Source of the DNA: Imbricaverruca yamaguchii
Taxonomy: Eukaryota; Arthropoda; Thecostraca; Neoverrucidae
Assembly: GCA_034440575.1 (NCBI GenBank)
Contig: JAOTOL010001003.1
Location: 87,501-151,500, forward strand
DNA length: 64,000 nucleotides
Direction: 5' to 3'
Part shown: piece by piece, positions 39,801-49,520 of the stretch
Layout: each line of letters opens with the position of its first letter
How positions within the stretch are numbered: the stretch's first letter is position 1
Translations under genes and position numbers: made by a program
Notes under the pieces: generated by a model
Database searches by the model: none
Told to the model about the DNA's origin: nothing
The model's input: only the letters and a program-made list of their open reading frames with translations

Positions 39801-42800
39801 AGCTGATATTGTTGTTTGTGTTTGGGGACGAGAAGTTTAGGGGTAAGTTGCTCGTCTTACAATCGAAAGGTCGTAGGCTCGAGTCTCACCTGTCGCTACT
39901 CTTCGCCCGCGACCAGTCGGCATGAGAGATTGGCGACGCTACATGACTCAACGGTCGATTTGTCGTAAAGCCAATAGCCAACCCGACTGGTGTTTGTGTT
40001 CGCCAGCGTGGTGGCCGGGCTGCACAGGGCCGGATGCGCTCTGCTGCTGGCGGCCCGCCCTCTGGCGGACCGCCTGACGTGGTGGCGCCATCTGCAGAGG
40101 GCGCTGCGGGCAGCCGTGGCGCGACTGCCACGGGACGTGCCGCTGGCGTCGGCGGCCGCCGAGCACTGTCGACACACCTGGTGGCACCGGCTCAGGTGCG
40201 TCCTGGCGCCCACTGCACTACAGTACCGGACCACTACACTACAGTACCGGACCACTACACTACAGTACCGGACCACTACACTACAGTACCGGACCACTAC
40301 ACTACAGTACCGGACCACTACACAACAGTACCGGACCACTACACTACAGTAAAGGACCACTGCAATACAGTACCGGACCACTACACAACAGTACCGGACC
40401 ACTACACTACAGTACCGGACCACTACACTACAGTACCGGACCACTGCAATACAGTACCGGACCACTACACTACAGTACCGGACCACTACACTACAGTACC
40501 GGACCACTACACTACAGTACCGGACCACTACAGTACCGGACCACTACACTACAGTACCGGACCACTGCACTACAGTACCGGACCACTGCAATACAGTACC
40601 GGACCACTACACAACAGTACCGGACCACTACACTACAGTACCGGACCACTGCAATACAGTACCGGACCACTACACAACAGTACCGGACCACTACACTACA
40701 GTACCGGACCACTGCAATACAGTACCGGACCACTACTCTACAGTACCGGACCACTACACTACAGTACCGGACCACTACACTACAGTACCGGACCACTACA
40801 CTACAGTACCGGACCACTGCACTACAGTACCGGACCACTGCAATACAGTACCGGACCACTACACTACAGTACCGGACCACTGCAATACAGTACCGGACCA
40901 CTACACTACAGTACCGGACCACTGCAATACAGTACCGGACCACTACACAACAGTACCGGACCACTACACTACAGTACCGGACCACTGCAATACAGTACCG
41001 GACCACTACTCTACAGTACCGGACCACTACACTACAGTACCGGACCACTACACTACAGTACCGGACCACTACACTACAGTACCGGACCACTGCACTACAG
41101 TACCGGACCACTACACTACAGTACCGGACCACTACACTACAGTACCGGACCACTACACTACAGTACCGGACCACTGCACTACAGTACCGGACCACTGCAA
41201 TACAGTACCGGACCACTACACTACAGTACCGGACCACTGCAATACAGTACCGGACCACTAGTACCGGACCACTGCAAACGACGACACTACAGTACCGGAC
41301 CACTGCAATACAGTACCGGACCACTACACTACAGTACCGGACCACTGCAATACAGTACCGGACCACTACACTACAGTACCGGACCACTACACTACAGTAC
41401 CGGACCACTACACTACAGTACCGGACCACTACACTACAGTACCGGACCACTACACTACAGTACCGGACCACTGCAATACAGTACCGGACCACTGCAATAC
41501 AGTACCGGACCACTGCAATACAGTACCGGACCACTGCAATACAGTACCGGACCACTACACTACAGTACCGGACCACTGCAATACAGTACCGGACCACTGC
41601 ACTACAGTACCGGACCACTGCAATACAGTACCGGACCACTACACTACAGTACCGGACCACTACACTACAGTACCGGACCACTACACTACAGTACCGGACC
41701 ACTACACTACAGTACCGGACCACTGCAATACAGTACCGGACCACTGCAATACAGTACCGGACCACTGCAATACAGTACCGGACCACTGCAATACAGTACC
41801 GGACCACTGCAATACAGTACCGGACCACTACACTACAGTACCGGACCACTGCAATACAGTACCGGACCACTGCACTACAGTACCGGACCACTGCACTACA
41901 GTACCGGACCACTACACTACAGTACCGGACCACTACACTACAGTACCGGACCACTGCAATACAGTACCGGACCACTACACTACAGTACCGGACCACTACA
42001 CTACAGTACCGGACCACTACACTACAGTACCGGACCACTGCACTACAGTACCGGACCACTGCAATACAGTACCGGACCACTACACTACAGTACCGGACCA
42101 CTACACTACAGTACCGGACCACTACACTACAGTACCGGACCACTGCAATACAGTACCGGACCACTACGGACCACTACACCTGGTCCCAGGCCGGGTCTAC
42201 AGTGGTCCGGACCACTAGCCATGTAGTGGTCCGGTACTCAGCCAGTAATAGTCCGGTACTGTAGCCAGGTGTAGTGGTCCTGGTCCTGAGCCGGGTGTAG
42301 TGGTCCGGTACTGTAGCCAGGTGTAGTGGTCCGGTACTGTAGCCAGGTGTAGTGGTCCGGTACTGTAGCCAGGTGTAGTGGTCTGGTACTGTAGCCAGGC
42401 GTAGTGGTCCGGTACTGTAGCCAGGCGTAGTGGTCCGGTACTGTAGCCAGGTGTAGTGGTCCGGTACTGTAGCTAGGTGTAGTGGTCTGGCACTGTAGCC
42501 AGGTGTAGTGGTCCGGTACTGTAGCCAGGTGTGGTGGCGCCCACTATCGAGACGAGTAGTCTAGGGGTAAGTTTCCCGTCTCACAGTCAAAAGATTGTGG
42601 GTTCGAGTCTCACCTGTCGCTACTCTTCGCCCGCGACCAATCGGAGTGAGAGATTGGCGATGCTACATGACTCAACGGTCGACGTGTCGTAAAACCAACA
42701 ACCACCACGATGGCGTGTGGGAACGTGTGGGAGCAAATATGGTATTAAGGCTGAATTTGACTCCCCTACAGTTCCACTGTACAGCTACCATGTTTGTAAG

Positions 42801-45800
42801 TTGATACGAGAAAACATTTGTGGACGAAATATTCCACTGTGTTCCGGTGACGAAGGTGTTCCTCTTTGTCAGGTATTGGCATATCAACGTGGTGACACAT
42901 AGTGGCGTGGTGGTTGGTTGGTTATTGGTTTTACGACACATCGACCGTCGAGTCATGTAGCGTCGCCAGTCTCTCACGCCGATTGGTCGCAAGTGCAGAG
43001 TAGCAACAGGTGAGACACGAGCACATGACCTTTTGATTGTGAGACGAGCAACTTACCCCTAGACTACTCATCCACATAGCGACGTGAATGACACTCTCTG
43101 AAAGTGTGTGATATCCCGTCGTCAGTGTCGTCAGTGAGCCGGTTTCGTGTGAACCCACCTTGTAGAAAAATGGTCGTCCTTGTAGGCACGCGATGTAGTC
43201 CAGTAGAACCGCACGTCACGACAACTCCGAAAGTTAGATTATGCTGCACTTAATGTATTCTGCAGTTAAAGGCAATTAAATGGTAAAAACGAAATTCATA
43301 CAACGCCGACAGTAAATGCCATTACTTGTAATTTAGGGGCCGAAAGACAGATGTTCAGTTTATCGAGGCTTCAGAACGCGACAGTTCCGCGCGTCGCGAC
43401 AGTCCGGGACGTTCTCCCAGCGGGGGTCTGGAACCCACCTGCACACACCTCAAGACGATTCTTCACTCTCTCATTGGCTACTAGTAGCGACGTATTTTTG
43501 GCCCCGATTCCAATTGGTAGTCGAATGATGTTTCATTTCTGATGTAACACAGAGATGCCACCTGGTGACGAACAGTCAGGTGACATATACCCGCCCCGCA
43601 GATGGCCGCAACGCGCCCGGCCATTGGACTTTAAATTCACGTCCGGCCGCTCCAGAGGCGCGGGCCGTCGGCAAGCCACCGGCCGGTTCAAGTTCATGAG
43701 TTGCATGTCGGCTGGCTTACGGAGTCACAGCATTTACAGTTACGGACTAGCATTATGGTACTATGCCAGTATACATATTTGACGGTTAAAACAGTACATT
43801 TTAGCAACTTTGTTACAACACAACGAAGGTCGAAATGATCGAATTCAATTTACAAATGAATTCTGAGCTCCACTCAGACAAATCACGGCCGTTTACAATT
43901 ACACACGAATAAACAAACATTCATGATGTTGCAACAAATTAAAAACGGGTTCCTTTGGTCAACTTAAGGTCCTACGCCGGTTAGTCTAGGGGTCTTTAAA
44001 GGGTACCCATGGCCCTGGTCCATGTTAGTACACCTTATACTACTTACAATAATTGCACTTATAAGTCCTTAATCACTTATAAGTCCTAAATCACTATTAC
44101 GGACAATGTTCACGTTGTGTGACACTCACGGCGTCCTAGTAATGTTCAGTCCGGTTCGGGGCGTTGGAACGTGGCTGACCGCCCCACTCTTCCAAAGCCC
44201 GGTATTCCTGATTCGTCGGCACCGTCTATTCGTCGGGTTGATTTTCTCTTCTTTCCCTCTTGCGCTGGCGATGCTTCAGCAGCAAGCGTCGGATCACTGC
44301 CGCTCGCGTTTCCTTTGGAGGTGCTCCGTCGGTGGCCGTAGTGGTGCTCGTCGCGGCGGCACTGGCGTTCTCAGTGGCGGCGCCAGTGTCGGCAGAGGCG
44401 ATGCTCTTGTCTGCAGAGGCGGCGCCAGTGTCGGCAGCGGCGACGCTCCCGTCCGTGGAGGCGGCGCCCGAGCACATATTTCACGGTTAAAACAGTACAT
44501 TTTTAGCAACTTTGTTGCAACCTTGACTGCGCTGTTGATGACCGGAGTCATCAACAGCGTCATCAACGTCATCACAGTCAACAGTCATCGGAGTCTCCCT
44601 CTCCCCCAGGATGGCGTGTTTTGCCGTCCATTGGCACCCTTCGCGGCCGTAAGACCGATCTGGCCTGAAGTGGATCCATAATATTGTGCACCAGAAATGC
44701 CTCATGTTATGCGGGAGCGGCAATTAATGTGTGTCGCGTCGATCCGATACATTGTGCCATCCATGATCTAAATTTAGTGTCCAGCCTAGGTGAGTGCATG
44801 TGGTGGTATACTCAGCCGGCCCATTAGGTACCGCCAGAAGTCAAGTGAGAGATTATTTATAGTTCAAACATCTCCAGTTGAAGTTTTGGACCGACATATA
44901 ATATTCACCCATGATTACGGAACAATATTGCGGGTTATTGTAGTTTGGTTCCGGGAGAGAAAAAGAACACGTTCAAATAATTTACAAGGTATATACTCCA
45001 ATATGACAGAAGATTAAGTGACTCTTAGCATGAGCAGGAGTGAATCATCATTGCTGTTCCATCCATCTGCTTTCAAGTTACCACCCATAAAGGCCTTCGG
45101 CTCAAGGAGGGGTAGTATAGTTTTGGGCCCTCTAGGACTTTATTTCACTTCCCTGATCAGCCAATACTCAGCCCGTGATCCCCGCATCATCCCATTGCGG
45201 TCCGACGTCCGACACCTGCAACGTTCTCACCACAGGTCATCTGACACATGTGACCCTAGACATGCCGTTCCCCCAGCAACCCGACCCATATACTCTTCAT
45301 ATGCCGTCCTATGCAGCTATGCTACATCTTACCCAAGTGTCCCTGTATATGCCGCCCACTCCAGCAACCTGACCCATGTGCCTCTACATATGTCATCACT
45401 CCAGTAAGCCTACATTAGACCCGTGCGGCCCTACATATGCCATCCCCTCAAACAACCCTACACTGATTGACCAATGCAGTCGATGCGCCATAAAGCCCCA
45501 ACGGCCCTACACATGACCCGTGCAGTCCCACACCTAACACACCACACCAACTGTGCGCAGGTCGTCGTCCGAGCCCGGCGCCCCGCTGCTGGCCGTGCTC
45601 CGTGTGTCACGTGACCTGCGTCAGCTGGCCACAACCGAGGCGGACGCGGCGCGGGCGGCGGCGGCGCGGCTGCGGCGCGCAGTGGCGCGGCTGGTGCAGC
45701 AGTCGCCGCTGCAGAACTGCCTGCCGCTCTGGCTCGTCTACCTGGACTTGCTGCTGTCCACGAACGCCAAGGTACGTCAGCCCAGCTTCACAGCTCCACA

Positions 45801-47365
45801 AATGCCAAGGTACGTCAGCCCAGCTTCACAGCTGCACAAACGCCAAGGTACGTCAGCCCAGCTTCACAGCTGCACAAACGCCAAGGTACGTCAGCCCAGC
45901 TTCACAGCTCCACAAACGCCAAGGTACGTCAGCCCAGCTTCACAGCTCCACAAATGCCAAGGTACGTCAGCCCAGCTTCACAGCTGCACAAACGCCAAGG
46001 TACGTCAGCCCAGCTTCACAGCTCCACAGACGCCAAGGTACGTCAGCCCAGCTTCACAGCTCCACAAACGCCAAGGTACGTCAGCCCAGCTTCACAGCTC
46101 CACAAACGCCAAGGTACATCAGTCCAGCTTCACAGCTCCACAAACGCCAAGGTACGTCAGCCCAGCTTCGCAGCTTCACAAACGCCAAGGTACGTCAGCC
46201 CAGCTTCACAGCTCCACAAACGCCAAGGTACGTCAGCCCAGCTTCACAGCTCCACAAATGCCAAGGTACGTCAGCCCAGCTTCACAGCTGCACAAACGCC
46301 AAGGTACGTCAGCCCAGCTTCACAGCTCCACAGACGCCAAGGTACGTCAGCCCAGCTTCACAGCTCCACAAACGCCAAGGTACGTCAGCCCAGCTTCACA
46401 GCTCCACAAACGCCAAGGTACATCATTCCAGCTTCACAGCTCCACAAACGCCAAGGTACGTCAGCCCAGCTTCGCAGCTTCACAAACGCCAAGGTACGTC
46501 AGCCCAGCTTCACAGCTCCACAAACGCCAAGTTACGTCAGCCCAGCTTCAGAGCTCCACAAACGCCAAGGTAGGCCTTCACAGCTCCACAAACGCCAAGG
46601 TAAGCCAGCCCAGCTTCACAGTTCCACGAACGCCAAGGTACGCCAGCCCAGCTCACAGCTCCTCAAACGCCCAGGTATGCCAACCCAGCTTCAAAGCTCC
46701 ACGAACGCTAGGGAAGCGCCAAAGTAAACGTGCACAAGCTCCCGAGTAAACCCCACAAACACCGACATGAGACTTCACAGGCACCAGGGTAAGCCTCCAC
46801 AAACGCCAACACTTTCACAAACCATACAATAGGGTGCTCGAGCGTCGAAAGTTTCCATTGTGGTGTCTTCTTGAGATTTCGTCCTTGTCACGACAAGTCG
46901 GTGTGCGAGCAGCGGTGCTGTGCAACTCACACGGCCTGGCTCGTCGTAAAATAATCGAAGATTCTTCTTCTAGACTGACCTATCGCACCTGTTTACTCTG
47001 TCGCCCGGCAGGACTTCGAGGCGGTCTGCTACCGGGCGGTGCAGGCGTGCCCCTGGTCCAAGCGGGTGCACATGTACCTGGCGCGGTGTCAGCTGGCCCG
47101 CTCGTGCGACCTCATGTCGAGGGCCGGACTGCGTGTGCGCCTGCCGCCCGAGGAGCTGGACCTGCTGCTGGAGGAGGAGCCGGAGGAGGCCGTCGAGAAG
47201 GCCGAGCAGGCTGCCGAGCTGGCGGCCGAGAGAGCGGTGGAGCAGCGGCAGAGGGATGGGCGCGGTGGCGACTCGGCGACCGGCACTGAGTCGCAGTCGG
47301 ACAGCGGAGGGTCGGACTCTGAGTCGGAGTCCGAGTCGGCTGGCGCAGACTCGGACCTGGCGTAG
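23928..47365 (+). CDS. NRDE2: NRDE2 orthologue, complete gene with 11 coding exons (gene span)
   Basis: Nuclear exosome regulator NRDE2, a HAT-repeat protein that binds the RNA helicase MTR4 in nuclear speckles and restrains exosome recruitment; in other organisms it acts in nuclear RNA interference and splicing quality control (family knowledge). Exon lengths are 963, 218, 172, 288, 101, 588, 127, 206, 189, 211 and 354 nt, total 3417 nt, predicting 1138 residues against about 1160 in vertebrates. All ten junctions agree in phase. Landmarks in order: MSLFPAYQ start; basic Arg/Ser-rich region (about 90-160); MTR4-binding-like block FLEDAG...FGQVARYRR (about 175-215); [82 protein letters not shown]; acidic Ser-rich tail. 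Introns make up about 20 kb and are dominated by minisatellites. TTTCCAG directly before ACACCATG suggests a further intron in the 5' UTR. Confidence 0.95.
25450..28300. repeat. 54-bp minisatellite in NRDE2 intron 1, acceptor-bearing
   Basis: About 52 copies of a 54-bp unit containing CACCTCCACCACAGGATC and GTCACGTGCCACACAG, running up to the exon 2 acceptor. The real boundary CCGTCGGCAG/GATCGTCGACTG resembles unit CCACCACAG/GATCATCAACTG. Copies close to the exon (28138-28160) already read CTACGTCGGCAG/GATCATCA. Stop-poor units give long spurious frames on both strands. Confidence 0.95.
28307..28524 (+). CDS. NRDE2: NRDE2 exon 2
   Basis: Acceptor CCGTCGGCAG, phase 0 entry, donor GTGAGG, phase 2 exit. 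It encodes the [15 protein letters not shown] helix shared with NRDE2 proteins, a Gln/Leu-rich heptad-like stretch, and [14 protein letters not shown]. The first 12 exon bases and the acceptor resemble the 54-bp array unit that fills the preceding intron. Confidence 0.92.
29204..29375 (+). CDS. NRDE2: NRDE2 exon 3
   Basis: Acceptor CGTCGCGCAG, donor GTGAGT; one base completes the Arg codon of exon 2 and the exit is phase 0. It encodes [28 protein letters not shown], and the [17 protein letters not shown] segment that leads into the conserved LRQAG block. Confidence 0.92.
29990..30325. repeat. About 20-bp tandem array in NRDE2 intron 3
   Basis: About 16 copies of CATCTGACATCACATGATGT variants, ending about 80 bases before the exon 4 acceptor. 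It carries no splice-site copy. Confidence 0.9.
30409..30696 (+). CDS. NRDE2: NRDE2 exon 4
   Basis: 96 codons, phase 0 at both ends (acceptor TCCGTCTGCAG, donor GTGAGA). It contains [20 protein letters not shown] and [20 protein letters not shown], the most diagnostic NRDE2 block, then an acidic linker and AELWRLVE. A 3.1-kb donor-containing array begins at its last base. Confidence 0.95.
30697..33785. repeat. 43/40-bp minisatellite in NRDE2 intron 4, donor-bearing
   Basis: About 74 units in two length classes: long GTGAGCACAGGTGTGACGTC... and short GTGGCAGGTGTGACGTC..., both ending GCGCCTGAG or GCACCTGAG. The array starts at the very donor of exon 4 (GTCGAG/GTGAGAACAG), and every long unit recreates CTGAG/GTGAGC. 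The minus strand is stop-free in all three frames for over 3.3 kb, which is an artefact of the unit. Confidence 0.97.
33786..34590. other. NRDE2 intron 4, unique part
   Basis: No feature recognised apart from a duplicated GCTA(C/T)CTCTCGGGCAG motif near 34220 and 34293. Confidence 0.4.
34638..34706 (+). CDS. Duplicated copy of the start of NRDE2 exon 5 (possible cassette exon)
   Basis: Repeats the acceptor GGCCAACAG and the first 69 bases of exon 5 with one C/T difference, and is followed by GTGACC in place of the rest of exon 5. 69 nt is 23 codons in phase 0, so inclusion between exons 4 and 5 would keep the frame and duplicate the QRHWLPW segment. It may instead be skipped as a decoy. GACCTGACCT pentamer arrays flank both copies. 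Confidence 0.45.
34763..34863 (+). CDS. NRDE2: NRDE2 exon 5
   Basis: Phase 0 entry after acceptor CTGGCCAACAG; exits in phase 2 at donor GTAACG. It encodes [12 protein letters not shown], an acidic patch EDECDDTD and RIVLFDDV, matching the RDQRHW..W to VLFDD region of NRDE2. An almost identical copy of its first 69 bases lies 125 bases upstream. Confidence 0.93.
34864..36643. repeat. NRDE2 intron 5 with GTCATAGTGATG repeats
   Basis: Two clusters (about 35895-36045 and 36385-36545) of GATGCACGAGTCATAGTGATG-like units. A 50-base dispersed core element lies at about 35759-35812. Otherwise no feature. Confidence 0.7.
36644..37231 (+). CDS. NRDE2: NRDE2 exon 6
   Basis: Largest internal exon (588 nt), acceptor TGCGCCGCAG, donor GTGAGC, phase 2 exit. 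It encodes [20 protein letters not shown], a variable loop, [10 protein letters not shown], and the helical repeats [39 protein letters not shown], matching the central HAT-like array of NRDE2. Confidence 0.92.
37949..38075 (+). CDS. NRDE2: NRDE2 exon 7
   Basis: Acceptor CTGCTGGCCCAG, donor GTGAGA. One base completes Arg from exon 6 and the exit is phase 0. It encodes [14 protein letters not shown] and a hydrophobic helix [13 protein letters not shown]. Sequence identity to known NRDE2 is weak here; the assignment rests on phase continuity, GC content and position. Confidence 0.78.
38165..38330. repeat. CCTGGACGTC tandem repeat in NRDE2 intron 7
   Basis: About a dozen copies of a 14 to 15-bp unit TCCTGGACGTCCTC. 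It begins about 90 bases after the donor and lacks a splice-site copy. Confidence 0.9.
38915..39120 (+). CDS. NRDE2: NRDE2 exon 8
   Basis: Acceptor TGCATCACAG, phase 0 entry, donor GTGAGG, phase 2 exit. It encodes [20 protein letters not shown] and alternating helices including [20 protein letters not shown], consistent with a HAT-like repeat pair. Confidence 0.82.
39436..39560 (+). pseudogene. Non-LTR retrotransposon reverse transcriptase remnant
   Basis: In NRDE2 intron 8 a short frame reads [20 protein letters not shown], then [10 protein letters not shown]. This is the familiar block after the RT core of CR1/Jockey-like LINEs (R.LY..LVRP.LEY..Q.W.P). Truncated on both sides. Confidence 0.6.
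39824..39983 (+). mobile_element. tRNA-derived SINE, copy 2
   Basis: Starts GGGGACGAGAAGTTTAGGGG, box B GGCTCGAGTCTC, tail GTCGTAAAGCCAATAGCC. It ends about 23 bases before the NRDE2 exon 9 acceptor. Confidence 0.88.
40007..40195 (+). CDS. NRDE2: NRDE2 exon 9
   Basis: Acceptor GTTCGCCAG, donor GTGCGT; entry completes Ser, exit is phase 2. It encodes [20 protein letters not shown] and [20 protein letters not shown] followed by [15 protein letters not shown] copy ends only about 23 bases before the acceptor, so part of the acceptor context may be SINE-flanking sequence. Confidence 0.85.
40212..42170. repeat. 21-bp minisatellite in NRDE2 intron 9
   Basis: About 93 copies of CTACAGTACCGGACCACTACA and its GCAATACAG variant, starting 16 bases after the exon 9 donor. 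The unit is a multiple of three and stop-free on both strands, giving a spurious 730-codon frame. The unit has no clear copy of the donor. Confidence 0.97.
42175..42535. repeat. Inverted-orientation arm of the same minisatellite
   Basis: About 13 units of about 26 bp reading GTAGTGGTCCGGTACTGTAG plus CCAGGT, which is the reverse complement of the preceding array with a short insertion. The switch occurs around 42170-42220. Confidence 0.92.
42551..42705 (+). mobile_element. tRNA-derived SINE, copy 3
   Basis: Best-preserved copy: GACGAGTAGTCTAGGGGTAA (box A), TGTGGGTTCGAGTCTCACC (box B), CGACGTGTCGTAAAACCAAC tail. It follows the inverted minisatellite arm directly. Confidence 0.92.
42911..43073 (-). 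mobile_element. tRNA-derived SINE, copy 4
   Basis: Inverted relative to copy 3, about 200 bases away. It shows the tail GTTGGTTATTGGTTTTACGA, the body and a tRNA-like head ending ACTACTCATCC on the plus strand. Confidence 0.9.
43074..45189. other. NRDE2 intron 9, mixed sequence
   Basis: A 38-base direct repeat (GGTTAAAACAGTACATTTTTAG) occurs at about 43783 and 44486. Between them a minus-strand Ala/Ser/Thr-rich frame at 44226-44477 ends in [20 protein letters not shown]; it has no recognised family. These could be parts of an unrecognised transposon. Confidence 0.35.
45190..45450. repeat. Decayed tandem repeat before NRDE2 exon 10
   Basis: Imperfect recurrence of ACCCATGTGNCCCTACATAT and GCCATCCC motifs at about 45-base spacing. 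A dispersed core element follows at about 45467-45505. Confidence 0.6.
45561..45771 (+). CDS. NRDE2: NRDE2 exon 10
   Basis: Acceptor CTGTGCGCAG, donor GTACGT, phase 0 exit. It encodes [20 protein letters not shown], an Ala/Arg helix and [18 protein letters not shown], matching the penultimate region of NRDE2 (LWR.YL.FL...NK). The last 14 exon bases and the donor are repeated about 24 times downstream. Confidence 0.92.
45758..46720. repeat. 38-bp minisatellite carrying the NRDE2 exon 10 donor
   Basis: About 24 units, each repeating the exon end CCACAAACGCCAAG and the donor GTACGTCAGCCCAGC. Near the distal end donors vary (GTACAT, GTAGGC, GTAAGC, one TTACGT). The array starts inside the exon at about 45758. 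Confidence 0.97.
47012..47365 (+). CDS. NRDE2: NRDE2 exon 11 and stop
   Basis: Acceptor TCGCCCGGCAG, 117 codons then TAG. It encodes [20 protein letters not shown] and [20 protein letters not shown], near-identical in pattern to the NRDE2 C-terminus, then an Ala/Glu coiled-coil-like stretch and an acidic [16 protein letters not shown] tail. No AATAAA was found in the following 350 bases. Confidence 0.95.
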   Translation, partial: DFEAVCYRAVQACPWSKRVHMYLARCQLARSCDLMSRAGLRVRLPPEELDLLLEEEPEEAVEKAEQAAELAAERAVEQRQRDGRGGDSATGTESQSDSGGSDSESESESAGADSDLA

Positions 47366-47864
47366 CGGCCGAGTGTCTGGGCTGAGCTGAGCCGAGTGTC
47401 GTCGGTCGGATCCCCGCCGCAGCGGAGACGCGCACCGACAGAGTGTAGTCCCAGACGGACGGTGTACGCCGCCGAAGTGACTGTTGATGCTGTTGATCAC
47501 TGTTGAGCTCATCGCTGTCGATCGCGCACCAATACTAAACGATGTGCCAGCGCGTCTTGACGTTCAACTCAGCAATGAAGGTGGCGATGCGAAAACAGCA
47601 GCGTCTTTTTGAAAGTGCAACTTCATTCCGAATGTGTGTTGGGGTGGCTTTCTTTTATAAAGCCGCGCGCGAAACGAAGCCGGTCGCGTTAGTTGCAGCC
47701 ACATGATCCCCATCTGGGAGTTCCAGCTCAGCGGCGGACTCTTGACAGCGTGTGTAAAGTGCCGCCAATGCGCCGACGTCTGACATTGACGGCCCCGCTG
47801 CCGCCACTCCAGCCTTAGCGGGCCGGTCGTCAGTTGACCCTCCCAGCCGACGGCTGTGTCACCA
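47366..47864. other. Presumed NRDE2 3' UTR and flank
   Basis: GC-rich just after the stop, then unique sequence. No AATAAA hexamer was found. Confidence 0.4.
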
Positions 47865-48430
47865 GGTAGAGCGACCCTAACCCTACCCTGTCATACCAAC
47901 AGAGGTCAATGTGGGCCGGCGGCTGTGTAATCAGGCGGCGTGAGCCTAACCCTGCCCTACCAGAACAGCAGGAGCCAATGCGGGCTGGCGGCTGTATGAC
48001 CAGGCGGAGCGAGCCTAACCCTACCCTGTCATACCAACAGAGGTCAATGTGGGCCGGCGGCTGCGTAATCAGGCGGCGCGAGCCTAACCCTGCCCTACCA
48101 GAACAGCAGGAGCCAATGCGGGCTGCCGGCTGTATGACCAGGCGGAGCGAGCCTAACCCTGCCCTACCAGAACAGCAGGAGCCAATGCGGCTGTCGGCTG
48201 TATGACCAGGCGGAGCGAGCCTAACCCTGCCCTACCAGAACAGCAGGAGCCAATGCGGTTGTCGGCTGTATGACCAGGTGGAGCGAGCCCAACCCTGCCC
48301 TACCAGAACAGCAGGAGCCAATGTGGGCTGGCGGCTGTATGACCAGGCGGAGCGAGCCTAACCCTGCCCCACCAGAACAGCAGGAGCCAATGTGAGCTGG
48401 CGGAGCGAGCCTAACCCTACCTTGCCGGAA
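47865..48430. repeat. About 66-bp tandem array
   Basis: About nine units of GCGAGCCTAACCCTGCCCTA, CCAGAACAGCAGGAGCCAAT, GGCGGCTGTATGACCAGG, with a second unit type (CCCTGTCATACCAACAGAGG) alternating at the left. Confidence 0.9.
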
Positions 48431-48449
48431 CAGTAGATGCCAATGCGGG

Positions 48450-48582
48450 TGGGCGCTCTAACCAACTGAGCTACCGGGGCAGCAAGCTCGGAGCGCTAGA
48501 GTCCCTATAGTTTCTGGAGCTACGGGCGCCATATGATCAACGTGGTCGATGCGTCCTGAGGCCAAACTAACTAACGGTTTCT
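48450..48582 (-). mobile_element. tRNA-like SINE head with dispersed core element
   Basis: On the minus strand GCCCCGGTAGCTCAGTTGGT, TAGAGCGC is a tRNA 5' half (box A); no box B follows, so it is not an intact tRNA gene. Next to it lies the dispersed core CGTGGTCGATGCGTCC also seen at several other places. Confidence 0.6.
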
Positions 48583-49520
48583 GGAAGAGGTACGGATGAA
48601 GAGGCTTGCCTTGTTGACGGGTCTGGTGACCCTTCTTTTGTTGCATGATGCAATATCGGCCAGACCAATCAGGCCGAAGTGTGTCGGTGATGATCTTTGT
48701 CGCGTCAATTCTGGTCCTGGCGATGCAACTCGTTCGCATCGCACGCTGGCACAGTCAGCACAACAATACGTGTCTCGCGATACGGTGGAAATATGCGCAA
48801 ATTATAAATACCTTTTCACCGCGTTTTTTTGGTAAATTTACACTACTAAACATTTTCTGAAGATTTTATTCAAGAAAACTGAGAGAATCATAACTGATCT
48901 GGAAGGTCCTTGGCATAGGTTTACCCCGTGTAACGTGGGCTCCTATCCCTTTGGTATGTCTAAGATTACCCATATATTGTTTGAGATATCACCTCCAGAA
49001 TTGACTTGGCTTCCTATAATTGTTCAGCGTACACTGCTGTATGAAATGGACTTATAGTCTATTAAGGTTACGGAGCTAGGACAGGTCAAGGTCGGGTCAG
49101 GACCCCACTTCGATGTGGTTTTTAGACTTGCCGTGAATAAGTTATCAACGAACAGCAGAAAACCTGGGCACATGATAAACACGAGTGTGCGGACATAAGT
49201 GAAATGAAGTGCAAAACCAAAAGGTAGCGCAAGGTCAGGTCACTAGATGCGTATAAGATTTAGATAAACGAATCATAAGGTCTGGTCAGCAAGTCAGTGT
49301 GACATTTAGACAAGAGCAGCTTAAGGTCAGGAGACCATGTTGGGGTCAGATTTAGATTGTATATGAACGTAGTTTTCTTTTTATTAATATTTTCCAAACC
49401 ATACGTTGAATACTCACTGAAACGAATAGTTCTGGGCGCAAATGGTCGAAACGTCCTAAAGCCCAAATAACTGCAAAGAAAAAGTTGTCAAGTTCCAAGT
49501 AGCTACCAGATTAGATCACT
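48583..49520. other. Non-coding stretch
   Basis: AGGTCAGGTCA-type motifs and a short copy of the dispersed core element at about 49434-49475. No exon recognised. Confidence 0.4.

Noticed and set aside
40034..42226. 730-codon plus-strand and 550-codon minus-strand frames (YSTGPLH and VVRYCS repeats)
   Set aside because: Artefacts of a stop-free 21-bp intron repeat.
45553..46749. 398-codon frame continuing past NRDE2 exon 10
   Set aside because: Reads through the donor at 45772 into the 38-bp array; the phase-matched exon 11 at 47012 gives the conserved C-terminus instead.
47865..48430. Telomere-like CCTAACCC repeats
   Set aside because: The motif is a small part of a unit of about 66 bp and is not in tandem; arthropod telomeres are usually pure TTAGG.
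48455..48482. tRNA gene on the minus strand
   Set aside because: Only the 5' half (box A) is present; no box B or matching acceptor stem follows.
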